The translations under genes and the position numbers were made by a program. 64,000 nucleotides of DNA from Leifsonia virtsii. GTDB lineage: Bacteria > Actinomycetota > Actinomycetes > Actinomycetales > Microbacteriaceae. Shown piece after piece: positions 9,493 through 17,741 of this stretch. The notes beneath the pieces are model-generated. The model worked only from the letters and a program-made list of their open reading frames with translations. It was not told the DNA's origin and made no database searches. The stretch's first letter is position 1. Each line of letters begins with the position of its first letter. The DNA lies in NCBI RefSeq assembly GCF_030433675.1, contig NZ_JAROCB010000005.1, positions 392,234 through 456,233 of the forward strand, given 5' to 3'.

Positions 9493-11135
9493 ACAGCAAC
9501 CACCAGGAACCCGTCCGCGAGCCCGTGCTGAGCATCCGCGACCTGTCCGTCATGTTCACCACCTCCCGCGGAGAGGTCGAGGCGGTCCGCAACGTCAGCC
9601 TCGACGTGGCCGCGGGGGAGACCGTGGCGATCGTCGGAGAGTCCGGGTCCGGCAAGTCGACCCTCGCCGCGTGCGTCAACCGCCTTCTCGCCGACAACGG
9701 CCGGATCTCGTCCGGCACCATCCGGCTCAAGGAGCTCGACATCACGGCGGCGCCGGAGCGGGCCATGACGGCCATCCGCGGCAACCGCATCGGGCTCGTG
9801 CCGCAGGACCCGATGACGAACCTGAACCCCGTCATGAAGATCGGAGCGCAGATCGTCGAGGCCCTTCAGGTGCACGGCCGGGCCAAGGGCGACGCGGCGA
9901 AGCAGGAGGCCATCCGCCTGCTGGAGCGCGCCGGCATCGCGGACGCGCCGGCCCGCTTCAACCAGTACCCGCACGAATTCTCCGGCGGGATGCGGCAGCG
10001 CGTCCTGATCGCGATGGCGCTGGCCTGCCGGCCCGAGGTCCTGCTCGCCGACGAGCCGACCTCGGCGCTGGATGTCACCGTGCAGCGCCTGGTGCTCGAC
10101 CAGATGGGAGAGCTCGCCTCGGAGCTGGGCGCGGCGGTCCTGCTGATCACGCACGACCTGGCGCTCGCCGCCGAGCGCGCCGACCGCGTCGCGGTGATGT
10201 TCCGAGGCGAGATCGTCGAGACCGGCCCCGCGGCGGAGCTCGTGGCGAATCCGCAGCACGAGTACACCCGGCGACTGCTCGCCGCCGCGCCCGGCATGGC
10301 GAGCGCGAAGGTCGCCCCGGCCGTCGCCTCCGGGCCGGAGGGCGAGGCCCCGGAGACCCTGCTCGAGGTGACCGGTGCGGTGAAGAAGTACCGCATCCGG
10401 GGCCGGTCCGAGCCGTTCCTGGCGCTCGACGGCGTGAGCCTGCGCGTGCCGCGCGGACAGACCGTGGCCATCGTGGGCGAGTCCGGCTCCGGCAAATCGA
10501 CCACCGCACGCCTCGCACTCAAGCTGGAGGAACCCGACGGCGGGACCGTGTCCTTCCGCGGCGAGGACGTCTCCCGGCTCTCCGGCCGCCGCCTCCTGGA
10601 GTTCCGCCGCGCGGTGCAGCCCGTCTTCCAGAACCCGTACGCCTCCCTCGACCCGCGCTACACGATCGGGCAGGTGATCGCAGAGCCGCTGCGCGTGCAC
10701 CGCATCGGCGACGCCGCGAGCCGGAAGACGGCGGTCGCCGACCTGCTCGACAAGGTCGCACTGCCCGGCTCGTTCGCCGACCGCTACCCGCACGAGCTCT
10801 CCGGCGGCCAGCGGCAGCGCGTCGCGATCGCCCGGGCGCTCGCGCTGAACCCCGAGCTGGTCGTCATGGACGAGGCGGTGAGCGCCCTGGACGTGCTGGT
10901 GCAGGAGCAGATCCTCGACCTGATGGTCTCCCTCCAGCGCGACCTGGGGCTGTCGTACCTCTTCATCAGCCACGACCTGGCGGTCGTCCGCCTGGTCGCG
11001 CACCAGGTGTACGTGATGCGCGCGGGCGAGATCGTGGAGAGCGGGGAGCCCGACGCCATCTTCGAGTCGCCGCAGCAGGAGTACACCCGGCAGCTCATCG
11101 CCGCCATCCCGGGCACGTCGCTCGCGGTCGCCTGA
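9489..11135 (+). CDS. Fused double ABC ATPase, DppD-DppF type
   Basis: 548 residues, two complete nucleotide-binding domains in one chain. Domain 1: Walker A GESGSGKST (about 51-59), signature EFSGGMRQR, Walker B LLADEPTSALD. Domain 2 (from about 290): Walker A GESGSGKST (about 331-339), signature ELSGGQRQR, Walker B VVMDEAVSALD. Each ends with the oligopeptide-transporter C-terminal motif (QHEYTRRLL, QQEYTRQLI). It energises the two permeases encoded upstream; the fusion replaces the separate DppD and DppF. It is split from the permease genes by murQ, anmK and the hydrolase, so transporter and catabolic enzymes form one transcription unit. Confidence 0.93.
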   Translation: MNSNHQEPVREPVLSIRDLSVMFTTSRGEVEAVRNVSLDVAAGETVAIVGESGSGKSTLAACVNRLLADNGRISSGTIRLKELDITAAPERAMTAIRGNRIGLVPQDPMTNLNPVMKIGAQIVEALQVHGRAKGDAAKQEAIRLLERAGIADAPARFNQYPHEFSGGMRQRVLIAMALACRPEVLLADEPTSALDVTVQRLVLDQMGELASELGAAVLLITHDLALAAERADRVAVMFRGEIVETGPAAELVANPQHEYTRRLLAAAPGMASAKVAPAVASGPEGEAPETLLEVTGAVKKYRIRGRSEPFLALDGVSLRVPRGQTVAIVGESGSGKSTTARLALKLEEPDGGTVSFRGEDVSRLSGRRLLEFRRAVQPVFQNPYASLDPRYTIGQVIAEPLRVHRIGDAASRKTAVADLLDKVALPGSFADRYPHELSGGQRQRVAIARALALNPELVVMDEAVSALDVLVQEQILDLMVSLQRDLGLSYLFISHDLAVVRLVAHQVYVMRAGEIVESGEPDAIFESPQQEYTRQLIAAIPGTSLAVA

Positions 11136-11148
11136 GCGGAGGCCGGCG

Positions 11149-13938
11149 ATGGCAGCCCCCACGGAACTGGCCGAACGGCTCGAGAGCCTCGCGCCCGGTT
11201 CGGTGCGCGATCGCGCCATCGACCGGCTGGCGATGGCGCACGACGCCTCCCACTACCTGATGACGCCGCTCAGCGTCGTGACGGTGCGCGATACAGCGCA
11301 CCTGGCTCAGCTGCTCGGGGTCGCGGCGTCCTCCGGCACGCGGGTGGCCTTCCGCTCCGGCGGCACCAGCCTGTCGGGGCAGGCCTCGACGACCGGGCTC
11401 CTGCTGGACACGCGGGCGAACTTCCGCGCCATCGAGGTGCTCGACGGCGGGGAGCGCGTGCGGGTGCAGCCCGGCGCGACCGTCCGCCAGGTGAACGCGC
11501 GGCTCGCCCGCCACGGCCGCAAACTCGGCCCGGACCCCGCGAGCGAGGCGGCGTGCACCATCGGCGGCGTCGTCGCGAACAACTCCAGCGGGATGGCGTG
11601 CGGCACCGAGCACAACACCTACAACACGATCGTGTCGGCGGTGCTCGTGCTCGCCGACGGGACCGTGCTCGACACCGCCGCGCCCGACGCCGACCAGCTG
11701 CTGCGCGAGGCTGCTCCGGAGCTGTGGGCCGGGCTCGGGGAGTTGCGCGACCTGGTCAGGGCGGATGCCGGAATGGTCGAGAGCATCCGCCGCCAGTACG
11801 CCATCAAGAACACCATGGGCTACGGCCTCAACGCCTTCCTCGACCACGACGCGCCCGTCGACATCCTGCTGCACCTGGTCGTCGGCAGCGAGGGGACGCT
11901 GGCCTTCGTCGCCGAGGCGACCTTCGCCACCCTGCCGGTGCGGACCCACACGGCCACCGGGATGCTCTACTTCCGCACGCTCGCGGATGCGACGGGCGCT
12001 CTGCCCGCGCTCGTCGCCTCCGGTCTCGCCACCGTCGAGCTGCTCGACGCCACCTCGCTGCGGGTCGCGCAGCGCGACCCCGGGGCCGACGACGAGCTGC
12101 TCGGCCTGGAGGTCGACCGGCACGCCGCGCTGCTGGTCGAGTACCAGGAGCCCGATGCGGACGCGCTCGCGGCCCGCCTCTCCGCCTGGAGCGAGCTGGC
12201 CGCCACCCTCCCGCTCGCCCAGCCGGCGGCCCTCACCCGGGACGCGGCCAGGAGGAACGCGCTCTGGCACATCCGGAAGGACCTCTACGCGACGGTCGCG
12301 GGCAACCGCCCGTCCGGGACGACGGCCATGCTCGAGGACATCGCCGTGCCGGTCGCCGCCCTCCGCGCGACCTGCGAGGGGCTGATCGAGCTGTTCGACC
12401 GCCACGGGTACGAGGACAGCGTGATCTTCGGGCACGCCAAGGACGGCAACATCCACTTCATGCTCACCGAGCACTTCGACGACCCCGGCTCGATGCGGCG
12501 CTACGCCGAGTTCACCGAGGACATGGTCGAGCTGGTGCTCCGCAACGGCGGGACGCTGAAGGCCGAGCACGGGACCGGCCGCATCATGGCGCCGTACGTG
12601 CGCCGCCAGTTCGGCGACGGGCTGTACGGGGTGATGCTGAGCGTCAAGCGGCTCGCCGACCCCGATGGGCTGCTCAACCCCGGCGTCCTGCTGAACGAGG
12701 ATCCGGACGGCCCCCTGCAGCACCTGAAGCTCACACCGACCGTCGAGGCCGAGGTGGACCGCTGCGTCGAGTGCGGCTACTGCGAGCCGGTCTGCCCGAG
12801 CAAGGACCTCACGGTCACGCCGCGCCAGCGGATCGTCCTGCGCCGCGAGCGGGAGCGCGCCCGGCTGGCGGGCGACCTCGCGCTGGTCGACGAGCTCGAC
12901 CGCGACTACCGCTACGACGGCCTGGACACCTGCGCCGCCGACGGGATGTGCCAGACGGCCTGCCCGGTGCGCATCGACACCGGGAAGCTCGTCAAGCGGC
13001 TGCGGGCGGAGCATGACGACTCCCTCGTCGCCGCGGGCTGGAACGCCGCCGCCGGCCGCTGGGGCGCGGTCACGCGGGTCGGCGCCGCCGCCATGACGAC
13101 CGCGAAGCTGCTGCCGGCGCCGCTGGTGACCGCCGTCACCGACCTCGGGCGCGCCGTGATCGGCGCGGACGACGTTCCGCGCTACGACCGCGGGCTCCCG
13201 CGCGGCGGCGCCAGGAGACGGCCCCGGGAGGCGCCGGACGCGGTCGCGGTCTACGTGCCGTCGTGCATCGGCTCCCTGTTCGGGCCCGCCGAGTCGTCGC
13301 AGGGTGTGCGGGAGGCGTTCCTCGCCCTGTGCGAGCGCGCGGGAGTTGCGGTCGCCATCCCGGAGGGCGTGGAGTCGCTGTGCTGCGGGACCCCGTGGAC
13401 GTCGAAGGGCAACCCGCGAGGGCACCAGACGATGGCCGACACGGCGCTGCCCGTGCTCCGGGAGGCCACGCGCGGCGGGGAGCTGCCCGTGATCTCCGAC
13501 GGCGTCTCGTGCACCGAGGGCTTCCTCCACCTGACCGACGGCGCCGGACTGACCGTCATCGATGCGGTCGAGTTCATCGAGCGGGAGGTCCTGCCCCGGC
13601 TCACCGTGCGGCGACCGCTCGAGTCCGTGGCCGTGCATCCCACCTGCTCGTCCACGCACCTCGGCGTCACCGACCCGATGGTGCGCGTCGCGCGGGCGAT
13701 CAGCGACGACGTGGTCGTCCCGGTCGAATGGGGATGCTGCGCCTTCGCCGGCGACCGCGGCATGCTGCATCCCGAGCTCACCGCGTCTGCCACGCGCGCC
13801 GAGGCCGCGGAGCTGGCCGGCCGGGAGTTCGCCGCGTACGCCTCCGCCAACCGCACCTGCGAGCTCGGCATGACCCGGGCGACCGGGCGGCCGTACCGGC
13901 ACATCCTCGAGCTGCTCGATGACGCGACCCGGCCCTGA
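11149..13938 (+). CDS. FAD/Fe-S oxidoreductase, probable D-lactate dehydrogenase
   Basis: 929 residues, GlcD and GlcF modules fused. FAD-binding PCMH domain (about 35-215; FRSGGTSLSGQA and TIGGVVANNSSGMACG), FAD-oxidase C-terminal domain (HAKDGNIHF and EHGTGRIMAPYV), two ferredoxin-like clusters (first begins C539: CVECGYCEPVCP; second CAADGMCQTACP), then CCG-type domain (CCGTPWTSKG, GCCAFAGDRG). The architecture matches E. coli YdiJ and quinone-linked D-lactate/D-2-hydroxyacid dehydrogenases. Directly following a murQ operon, D-lactate released by MurQ is the natural substrate; electrons would pass to the respiratory chain. D-2-hydroxyglutarate or glycolate remain possible substrates. Confidence 0.85.
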   Translation: MAAPTELAERLESLAPGSVRDRAIDRLAMAHDASHYLMTPLSVVTVRDTAHLAQLLGVAASSGTRVAFRSGGTSLSGQASTTGLLLDTRANFRAIEVLDGGERVRVQPGATVRQVNARLARHGRKLGPDPASEAACTIGGVVANNSSGMACGTEHNTYNTIVSAVLVLADGTVLDTAAPDADQLLREAAPELWAGLGELRDLVRADAGMVESIRRQYAIKNTMGYGLNAFLDHDAPVDILLHLVVGSEGTLAFVAEATFATLPVRTHTATGMLYFRTLADATGALPALVASGLATVELLDATSLRVAQRDPGADDELLGLEVDRHAALLVEYQEPDADALAARLSAWSELAATLPLAQPAALTRDAARRNALWHIRKDLYATVAGNRPSGTTAMLEDIAVPVAALRATCEGLIELFDRHGYEDSVIFGHAKDGNIHFMLTEHFDDPGSMRRYAEFTEDMVELVLRNGGTLKAEHGTGRIMAPYVRRQFGDGLYGVMLSVKRLADPDGLLNPGVLLNEDPDGPLQHLKLTPTVEAEVDRCVECGYCEPVCPSKDLTVTPRQRIVLRRERERARLAGDLALVDELDRDYRYDGLDTCAADGMCQTACPVRIDTGKLVKRLRAEHDDSLVAAGWNAAAGRWGAVTRVGAAAMTTAKLLPAPLVTAVTDLGRAVIGADDVPRYDRGLPRGGARRRPREAPDAVAVYVPSCIGSLFGPAESSQGVREAFLALCERAGVAVAIPEGVESLCCGTPWTSKGNPRGHQTMADTALPVLREATRGGELPVISDGVSCTEGFLHLTDGAGLTVIDAVEFIEREVLPRLTVRRPLESVAVHPTCSSTHLGVTDPMVRVARAISDDVVVPVEWGCCAFAGDRGMLHPELTASATRAEAAELAGREFAAYASANRTCELGMTRATGRPYRHILELLDDATRP

Positions 13939-15115
13939 GCGTCGCCAGGACGCCGCACTGGCCCTCGCCTTCGTCTCCCTGGGCGCGGTGAGCGCGGCGA
14001 TCCCGGCGTCTCTCCCCGGCACCGCCGCCCGGCTGGAGGTCCCGGCGGCCGACCTGCTGCCGAGCGTCTCCCTGCTCTTCCTCGGCCTGTTCGCCGGGGT
14101 CCTCGTGGTCGCGGTCGCGCGCCGGGGGAGTGCGGGGACCGTGCTCCCGTTCGGGAGCGGGCTGGAGGCGGCCGGGCTGGTCGTCGCCGCCTTCGCACCG
14201 TCGGTCCCCGTCTTCCACGGTGCGGCGCTCCTCACGGGGATCGGCTTCGGGCTCGTGGAGGCGAGTGCCACCGCGCTGACCCGGGCGCGGTCGGCGAGCG
14301 GAACCCCCGCGCGGCTGAGCGCCCTCAACGGCGCCTCCGCCGTGGCGGCCGCCGTCGCGCCGCTCCTGCTGGTGGCGGGACAGGGCGCCCTGTGGGCTCC
14401 CATCCTCGTGATCGCGGCAGTGCCCGCGGCCGCCGCCGTGTCGGGCGCTGTGGCGAGGGGGAGCTGGCACGGCTCCGTCCCCGAGGGGACTTCGCGCGCG
14501 GGCAGTGCGGTCTCCGGTTCACGCGTCCGCGGCGGTGTGGCGCTCCTCCCCGTCGCGCTCTTCCTCTTCGTCGGCGCGGAGACCATCCTCGCCGGATGGT
14601 CGAGCACCCTCCCCGGCCGGCTGCTCGGCATCCCGCCGGCCGCGGCCGCCGCCGGGACGGCCGTCTTCTGGACCCTGATGGCCGTCGGCCGCTTCGCCTG
14701 CACGGCCCTCCTGGCCCGCGGCGTCCGGCCCGGCGTCTACCTCCCGGTCGCCGCCCTCGCCGCCGCAGCACTCGCCCTTGTCGCCGCGGTCGTCGGACAG
14801 GGCGTCGGCGCCGTGCTGCTGGTCGCCGCGGTCGTCGTCTGCGTCGCGCCCGGCTACGCGCTCCTGCTGGGTTCCGCGCTCGCCCTCACTCCTCCCGAAG
14901 GCGCGGCCCGGATCTCGGGCGCTCTGGTCGCGATCGGCGCGGCCGGTGGCTCCGCGATCTCGTTCGCGGTCGCCGCCACGGTCGCGGACGCCCCCGCGGC
15001 GGTGCTCGTCGTCGTCGCGTGCCTGCTCGCCGGTTGTGCTGTGCTGTCCGTGCTCGGCCACCGGCGAGGCCGAGAGCTGGAGCTTCTGTCCTCCGAGCGT
15101 GACACGACGGCGTGA
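13919..15115 (+). CDS. MFS transporter, last gene of the muropeptide operon
   Basis: 398 residues, about 12 hydrophobic segments, mainly Ala/Val/Leu/Gly. Starts 20 bases inside the dehydrogenase gene, so it is co-translated. Substrate is not recognisable from motifs. Possible roles in context are export or import of lactate, sugar or peptide products of murein breakdown; this is inference. No terminator hairpin is evident directly after its stop. Confidence 0.75.
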   Translation: MTRPGPERRQDAALALAFVSLGAVSAAIPASLPGTAARLEVPAADLLPSVSLLFLGLFAGVLVVAVARRGSAGTVLPFGSGLEAAGLVVAAFAPSVPVFHGAALLTGIGFGLVEASATALTRARSASGTPARLSALNGASAVAAAVAPLLLVAGQGALWAPILVIAAVPAAAAVSGAVARGSWHGSVPEGTSRAGSAVSGSRVRGGVALLPVALFLFVGAETILAGWSSTLPGRLLGIPPAAAAAGTAVFWTLMAVGRFACTALLARGVRPGVYLPVAALAAAALALVAAVVGQGVGAVLLVAAVVVCVAPGYALLLGSALALTPPEGAARISGALVAIGAAGGSAISFAVAATVADAPAAVLVVVACLLAGCAVLSVLGHRRGRELELLSSERDTTA

Positions 15116-15356
15116 CCCTCATCGGACACACCGCGACACGCCGGAATGTCGGTGGTCGACGCGAGACTTTCCGGGAAGCGCCCCAGCAGTGCCGGGAATG
15201 TCGACCGATCGTCGACGACGTCGAAAATCCGTCTGATCTGCGGCAAAACGCCGGTCTGACGAGAGTTCGACGGTCAATCGTGAGGCCCCGGCGCCGGCTT
15301 CGGCCCCTCGATCTGGGGGCAGCGAGAAAAAAACCCCAAAACACAACATGTAGTGG
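15116..15356. other. Non-coding stretch before the 27-codon gene
   Basis: No convincing gene on either strand. It holds two similar blocks, CCGGAATGTCG (15141-15151) and CCGGGAATGTCG (15192-15203), each followed by GTCGAC within a few bases, and ends in an A-rich run AAAAAAACCCCAAAACACAA just upstream of the promoter for the small gene. The run could act as an upstream promoter element. Confidence 0.4.
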
Positions 15357-15385
15357 AATGACAATCGTGTCATTCGGGTTATATA
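15357..15385 (+). promoter_or_regulatory. Promoter with palindromic operator for the microprotein gene
   Basis: -35-like ATGACA (15358-15363), 16-base spacer, -10 TATATA (15380-15385). A perfect dyad AATGACA-ATCG-TGTCATT (15357-15374) covers the -35 box, as expected for a dimeric repressor or activator site. Confidence 0.6.
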
Positions 15386-15388
15386 GTG

Positions 15389-15416
15389 GGTGAACACCGC
15401 GGGAACGCGGATCACC
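15389..15416 (+). other. 5' stem-loop at the start of the microprotein transcript
   Basis: GGTGA (15389-15393) pairs with TCACC (15412-15416), and inside it CCGCG pairs with CGCGG around a GGAA tetraloop (15397-15410). It lies at the expected transcription start, so the message would begin with a stabilising hairpin. Confidence 0.5.
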
Positions 15417-15438
15417 AAGACTTCAAGGGGAGGCCATC

Positions 15439-15522
15439 ATGGACTACGAAAACGACAGCGTTGGCGGCTACTCGGTTCCCGTCGACCCCATGGACCTGCT
15501 GCAGTGCGACAGCTGCCAGTAA
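15439..15522 (+). CDS. 27-residue Cys-x-x-Cys microprotein, function unknown
   Basis: The reading frame encodes 27 residues, Asp- and Tyr-containing at the N-terminus and ending in MDLLQCDSCQ. Evidence that it is a gene: strong Shine-Dalgarno AAGGGGAGG five bases before the ATG, its own promoter with dyad operator, a 5' stem-loop and a perfect 15-bp terminator 19 bases after the stop. Acidic leader plus two Cys at the very C-terminus resembles the leader/core layout of some modified peptides (RiPPs), or a metal- or thiol-sensing peptide. No recognisable modification enzyme lies beside it; the nearest genes are an MFS carrier and MaoC dehydratases. No family was recognised. Confidence 0.65.
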   Translation: MDYENDSVGGYSVPVDPMDLLQCDSCQ

Positions 15523-15541
15523 GGCGCTAGCACCGAGCACG

Positions 15542-15575
15542 AAGACCCCGGCGGCCACGCGGCCGCCGGGGTCTT
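15542..15575 (+). terminator. Terminator of the microprotein unit
   Basis: Perfect 15-bp stem AAGACCCCGGCGGCC / GGCCGCCGGGGTCTT with loop ACGC. The A/T ends of the arms give a short U tract (TCTTAT) on the plus strand. Confidence 0.85.
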
Positions 15576-15617
15576 ATGTCGTCCGGAGCCTGCCGGAAGC
15601 GCGCAGGGTGCGGTCAG

Positions 15618-15623
15618 TAGAAT
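15618..15623 (+). promoter_or_regulatory. -10 box of a leaderless promoter (MaoC gene)
   Basis: TAGAAT lies six bases before the GTG start at 15630, so transcription would begin at or within one base of the start codon. There is no Shine-Dalgarno sequence. Confidence 0.6.
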
Positions 15624-15629
15624 CGTCGG

Positions 15630-16076
15630 GTGCCAGTGAATCCAGAGCTGCAGGGGCGGGAGTTTCCCCCCACCCAGCCGTACCTCGTCGGCCGTGAGAA
15701 GGTGCGCGAGTTCGCGCGTGCCGTCTTCGCCACCACGCCGCTGTCGTTCGATGTCGAGGCGGCCCGAGCCGCCGGGCACCCGGACCTCGTCGCGCCGCCC
15801 ACCTTCCCGGTGGTCGTGCAGGAGGCGACGCTCGCCCAGCTGCTCTCCGAGCCGGACGCGGGCATCGACTTCAGCCGGGTGGTGCACGGCGACCAGCGCT
15901 TCACCTTCAGCCGCCCGGTGTTCGCCGGCGACGAGCTGACCGCGACGCTCCGCGTCACGTCGGTCAAGTCGCTGGGCGCCCACTCGATGGTGACCGCCGA
16001 GTCGACCATCGTCGACGCGGACGGCGCCCACGTGGTGACCGCCACATCCACCCTGGTCGTGCGAGGAGACGAGTGA
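15630..16076 (+). CDS. MaoC-like dehydratase, first subunit (HadA-like, UPF0336 type)
   Basis: 148 residues, single hot-dog domain of the FAS1-dehydratase-like MaoC type (starts with PELQGREFPPTQPYLVGREKVREFA; APPTFPVVVQ central helix). In mycobacteria the HadA/HadC subunit of this type pairs with a catalytic HadB to dehydrate 3-hydroxyacyl-ACP; the genes also lie near tRNA-Trp-secE. Here the partner follows with a one-base overlap. The subunit lacks an obvious catalytic hydratase motif, consistent with a substrate-binding role. Role in fatty-acid elongation is inferred from family and synteny. Confidence 0.85.
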   Translation: MPVNPELQGREFPPTQPYLVGREKVREFARAVFATTPLSFDVEAARAAGHPDLVAPPTFPVVVQEATLAQLLSEPDAGIDFSRVVHGDQRFTFSRPVFAGDELTATLRVTSVKSLGAHSMVTAESTIVDADGAHVVTATSTLVVRGDE

Positions 16077-16513
16077 TGGCCGGCACCGACAACACCCCCG
16101 ACTTCGACGCCCTGACCGTCGGTGACGTTGTCGCCGAGCGCACGTTCGAGGTGAGTCGCGACTCCCTCGTCCGCTATGCGGGCGCATCCGGCGACTTCAA
16201 CCCCATCCACTACCGCGACGATGTGGCCACCTCGGTCGGCCTTCCCGGGGTGATCGCTCACGGGATGCTCACCATGGGCCTGTCTGTGCAGCCGGTCGTC
16301 GACTGGGTCGGAGACCCGGCCCTGGTCGCGGACTACCAGGTGCGCTTCACCCGTCCCGTGGTCGTCGACCCGGCGGACGGCGCCACCGTCACCGTGACGG
16401 CGAAGGTCGGCCAGCTCGATGCGGAGGCGCGCGTCGCCCGCATCGACCTGACCACGACGTTCGGCGGCGAGACGGTGCTGGGCAAGGCGCAGGTGCGCGT
16501 CCGGCTGGCATGA
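16076..16513 (+). CDS. MaoC-family (R)-specific hydratase/dehydratase (HadB-like)
   Basis: 145 residues. Hydratase-2 motif is visible: YAGASGDFNPIHYRDDVA with the catalytic Asp and His, then GVIAHGMLTMGL. The ATG overlaps the upstream stop (TGATG); a GTG one codon earlier (16073) is also possible. Forms the probable heterodimer with the preceding MaoC protein and acts on 3-hydroxyacyl thioesters. It overlaps murB by four bases (ATGA), joining lipid and cell-wall genes in one unit. Confidence 0.88.
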   Translation: MAGTDNTPDFDALTVGDVVAERTFEVSRDSLVRYAGASGDFNPIHYRDDVATSVGLPGVIAHGMLTMGLSVQPVVDWVGDPALVADYQVRFTRPVVVDPADGATVTVTAKVGQLDAEARVARIDLTTTFGGETVLGKAQVRVRLA

Positions 16514-17652
16514 CGGACTCCACGACGGCGCGCCTCGCCGACCTGACCACCATGCGCGTCGGCGGCGCTCCACGGCTGCTCGTCGCCGCGGACACGCGCG
16601 AGGAGCTGATCGACGGAGTGCTCGACGCCCGCGGCAGCGGCGAGGACTGGTTCCTGCTCGGCGGGGGCTCCAACACGGTCGCCAGCGATGAGGGCTTCGA
16701 CGGCACGGTCATCCACGCCCGCACCCGTGGAGTGGAACGGCTGGCCGCGCCCGACGGCCGCATCCGCTTGCGGGTGCAGGCGGGCGAGCCGTGGGACGGA
16801 CTCGTCGCCATGACCGTGAACAACGGGTGGTCGGGGATCGAGGCGCTCTCGGGCATCCCCGGATCCACCGGCGCCGCGCCCGTGCAGAACATCGGCGCGT
16901 ACGGCCAGGAGATCGAGTCGGCGCTCGTCGGGGTGGAGTTCCTCGACGACGCGACCGGGGAGGTCGTGTACCTGACGCGCCAGGAACTCGGGCTGGGATA
17001 CCGCACGTCGGTGCTCAAGCGCGGGAGGTACGGGGTGGTGCTCACCGTCGACCTCGAGCTCGCCGACAACTCCGTTCCGGGCGGGATCTCGGCGCCGCTC
17101 AGCGCCCCCGTCGCGTACGCGCAGCTCGCCGACGCTCTCGGGGTACCGCTCGGATCTCGCGTGCCGGTCGCGGAGCTGAGGCGTGCGGTGCTGTCGCTGC
17201 GCTCGTCGAAGGGGATGGTGCTGGACCCGGCCGACCCGGACTCGGTCAGCTCCGGCTCGTTCTTCACCAACCCGATCGTCTCCGAGGGCTTCGCCCGCAC
17301 CCTGCCCGCGAACGCTCCGCGGTGGCCGCAGGAGCCGGCGGAGCCGGACACCGTGCTCGACCTGCCGCCGGGTGGGGTGCACCCGTTGGATGTGCCGTCG
17401 TTGCCCGCCACGGAGTACACGGTCAAGCTCAGCGCCGCGTGGCTGATCGAGCAGGCGGGCATCCGTCGGGGGTTCGCGCTTCCCGGCTCCGGAGCCGCCA
17501 TCTCGTCGAAGCACACGCTCGCGATCGTGAATCGCGGGGGCGGGACGGCGGACGACGTCGTGCAGCTGGCGACCTTCATCCAGTCGCGGGTGCAGGCCGA
17601 GTTCGGTGTCGTGCTGCAGCCGGAACCCGTGCTGGTCGGCTTGGCGATCTGA
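16510..17652 (+). CDS. murB: UDP-N-acetylenolpyruvoylglucosamine reductase
   Basis: 380 residues. Cytoplasmic FAD/NADPH enzyme that reduces UDP-GlcNAc-enolpyruvate to UDP-MurNAc, the second committed step of peptidoglycan precursor synthesis. FAD-binding start (TTMRVGGAPRLLV; GGGSNTVASDEGF), GIPGSTGAAPVQNIGAYGQE, proton-donor Ser S250 in SSGSFFTNPIV, and the final Glu in QPEPVLVG are present. It resembles type I MurB in length and insert. ATGA overlap with the MaoC gene. Note the contrast with the MurNAc-degrading operon a few kilobases upstream. Confidence 0.95.
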   Translation: MTDSTTARLADLTTMRVGGAPRLLVAADTREELIDGVLDARGSGEDWFLLGGGSNTVASDEGFDGTVIHARTRGVERLAAPDGRIRLRVQAGEPWDGLVAMTVNNGWSGIEALSGIPGSTGAAPVQNIGAYGQEIESALVGVEFLDDATGEVVYLTRQELGLGYRTSVLKRGRYGVVLTVDLELADNSVPGGISAPLSAPVAYAQLADALGVPLGSRVPVAELRRAVLSLRSSKGMVLDPADPDSVSSGSFFTNPIVSEGFARTLPANAPRWPQEPAEPDTVLDLPPGGVHPLDVPSLPATEYTVKLSAAWLIEQAGIRRGFALPGSGAAISSKHTLAIVNRGGGTADDVVQLATFIQSRVQAEFGVVLQPEPVLVGLAI

Positions 17653-17741
17653 CGGCGGACTCTGAGAGGATTCTCACGTCCGCCTCCGTAGGCTGATCCC
17701 ACGACGACGCGCACTGCGTCGGGACGGACCGGAGGGACGAC

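Noticed and set aside
11095..14703. Very long open frame on the minus strand (about 1200 codons)
   Set aside because: Antisense to the intact dehydrogenase and MFS genes; its translation is a compositional Arg/Gly/Ala/Asp mixture with no motifs, as expected in high-GC DNA.
15141..15203. Pair of CCGG(G)AATGTCG blocks
   Set aside because: Similarity is short and 51 bases apart with no symmetry; noted in the intergenic entry but not strong enough for a regulatory call.
15112..15393. 93-codon frame after the MFS gene
   Set aside because: Arg-rich random-looking sequence, overlaps the microprotein promoter, no ribosome site.
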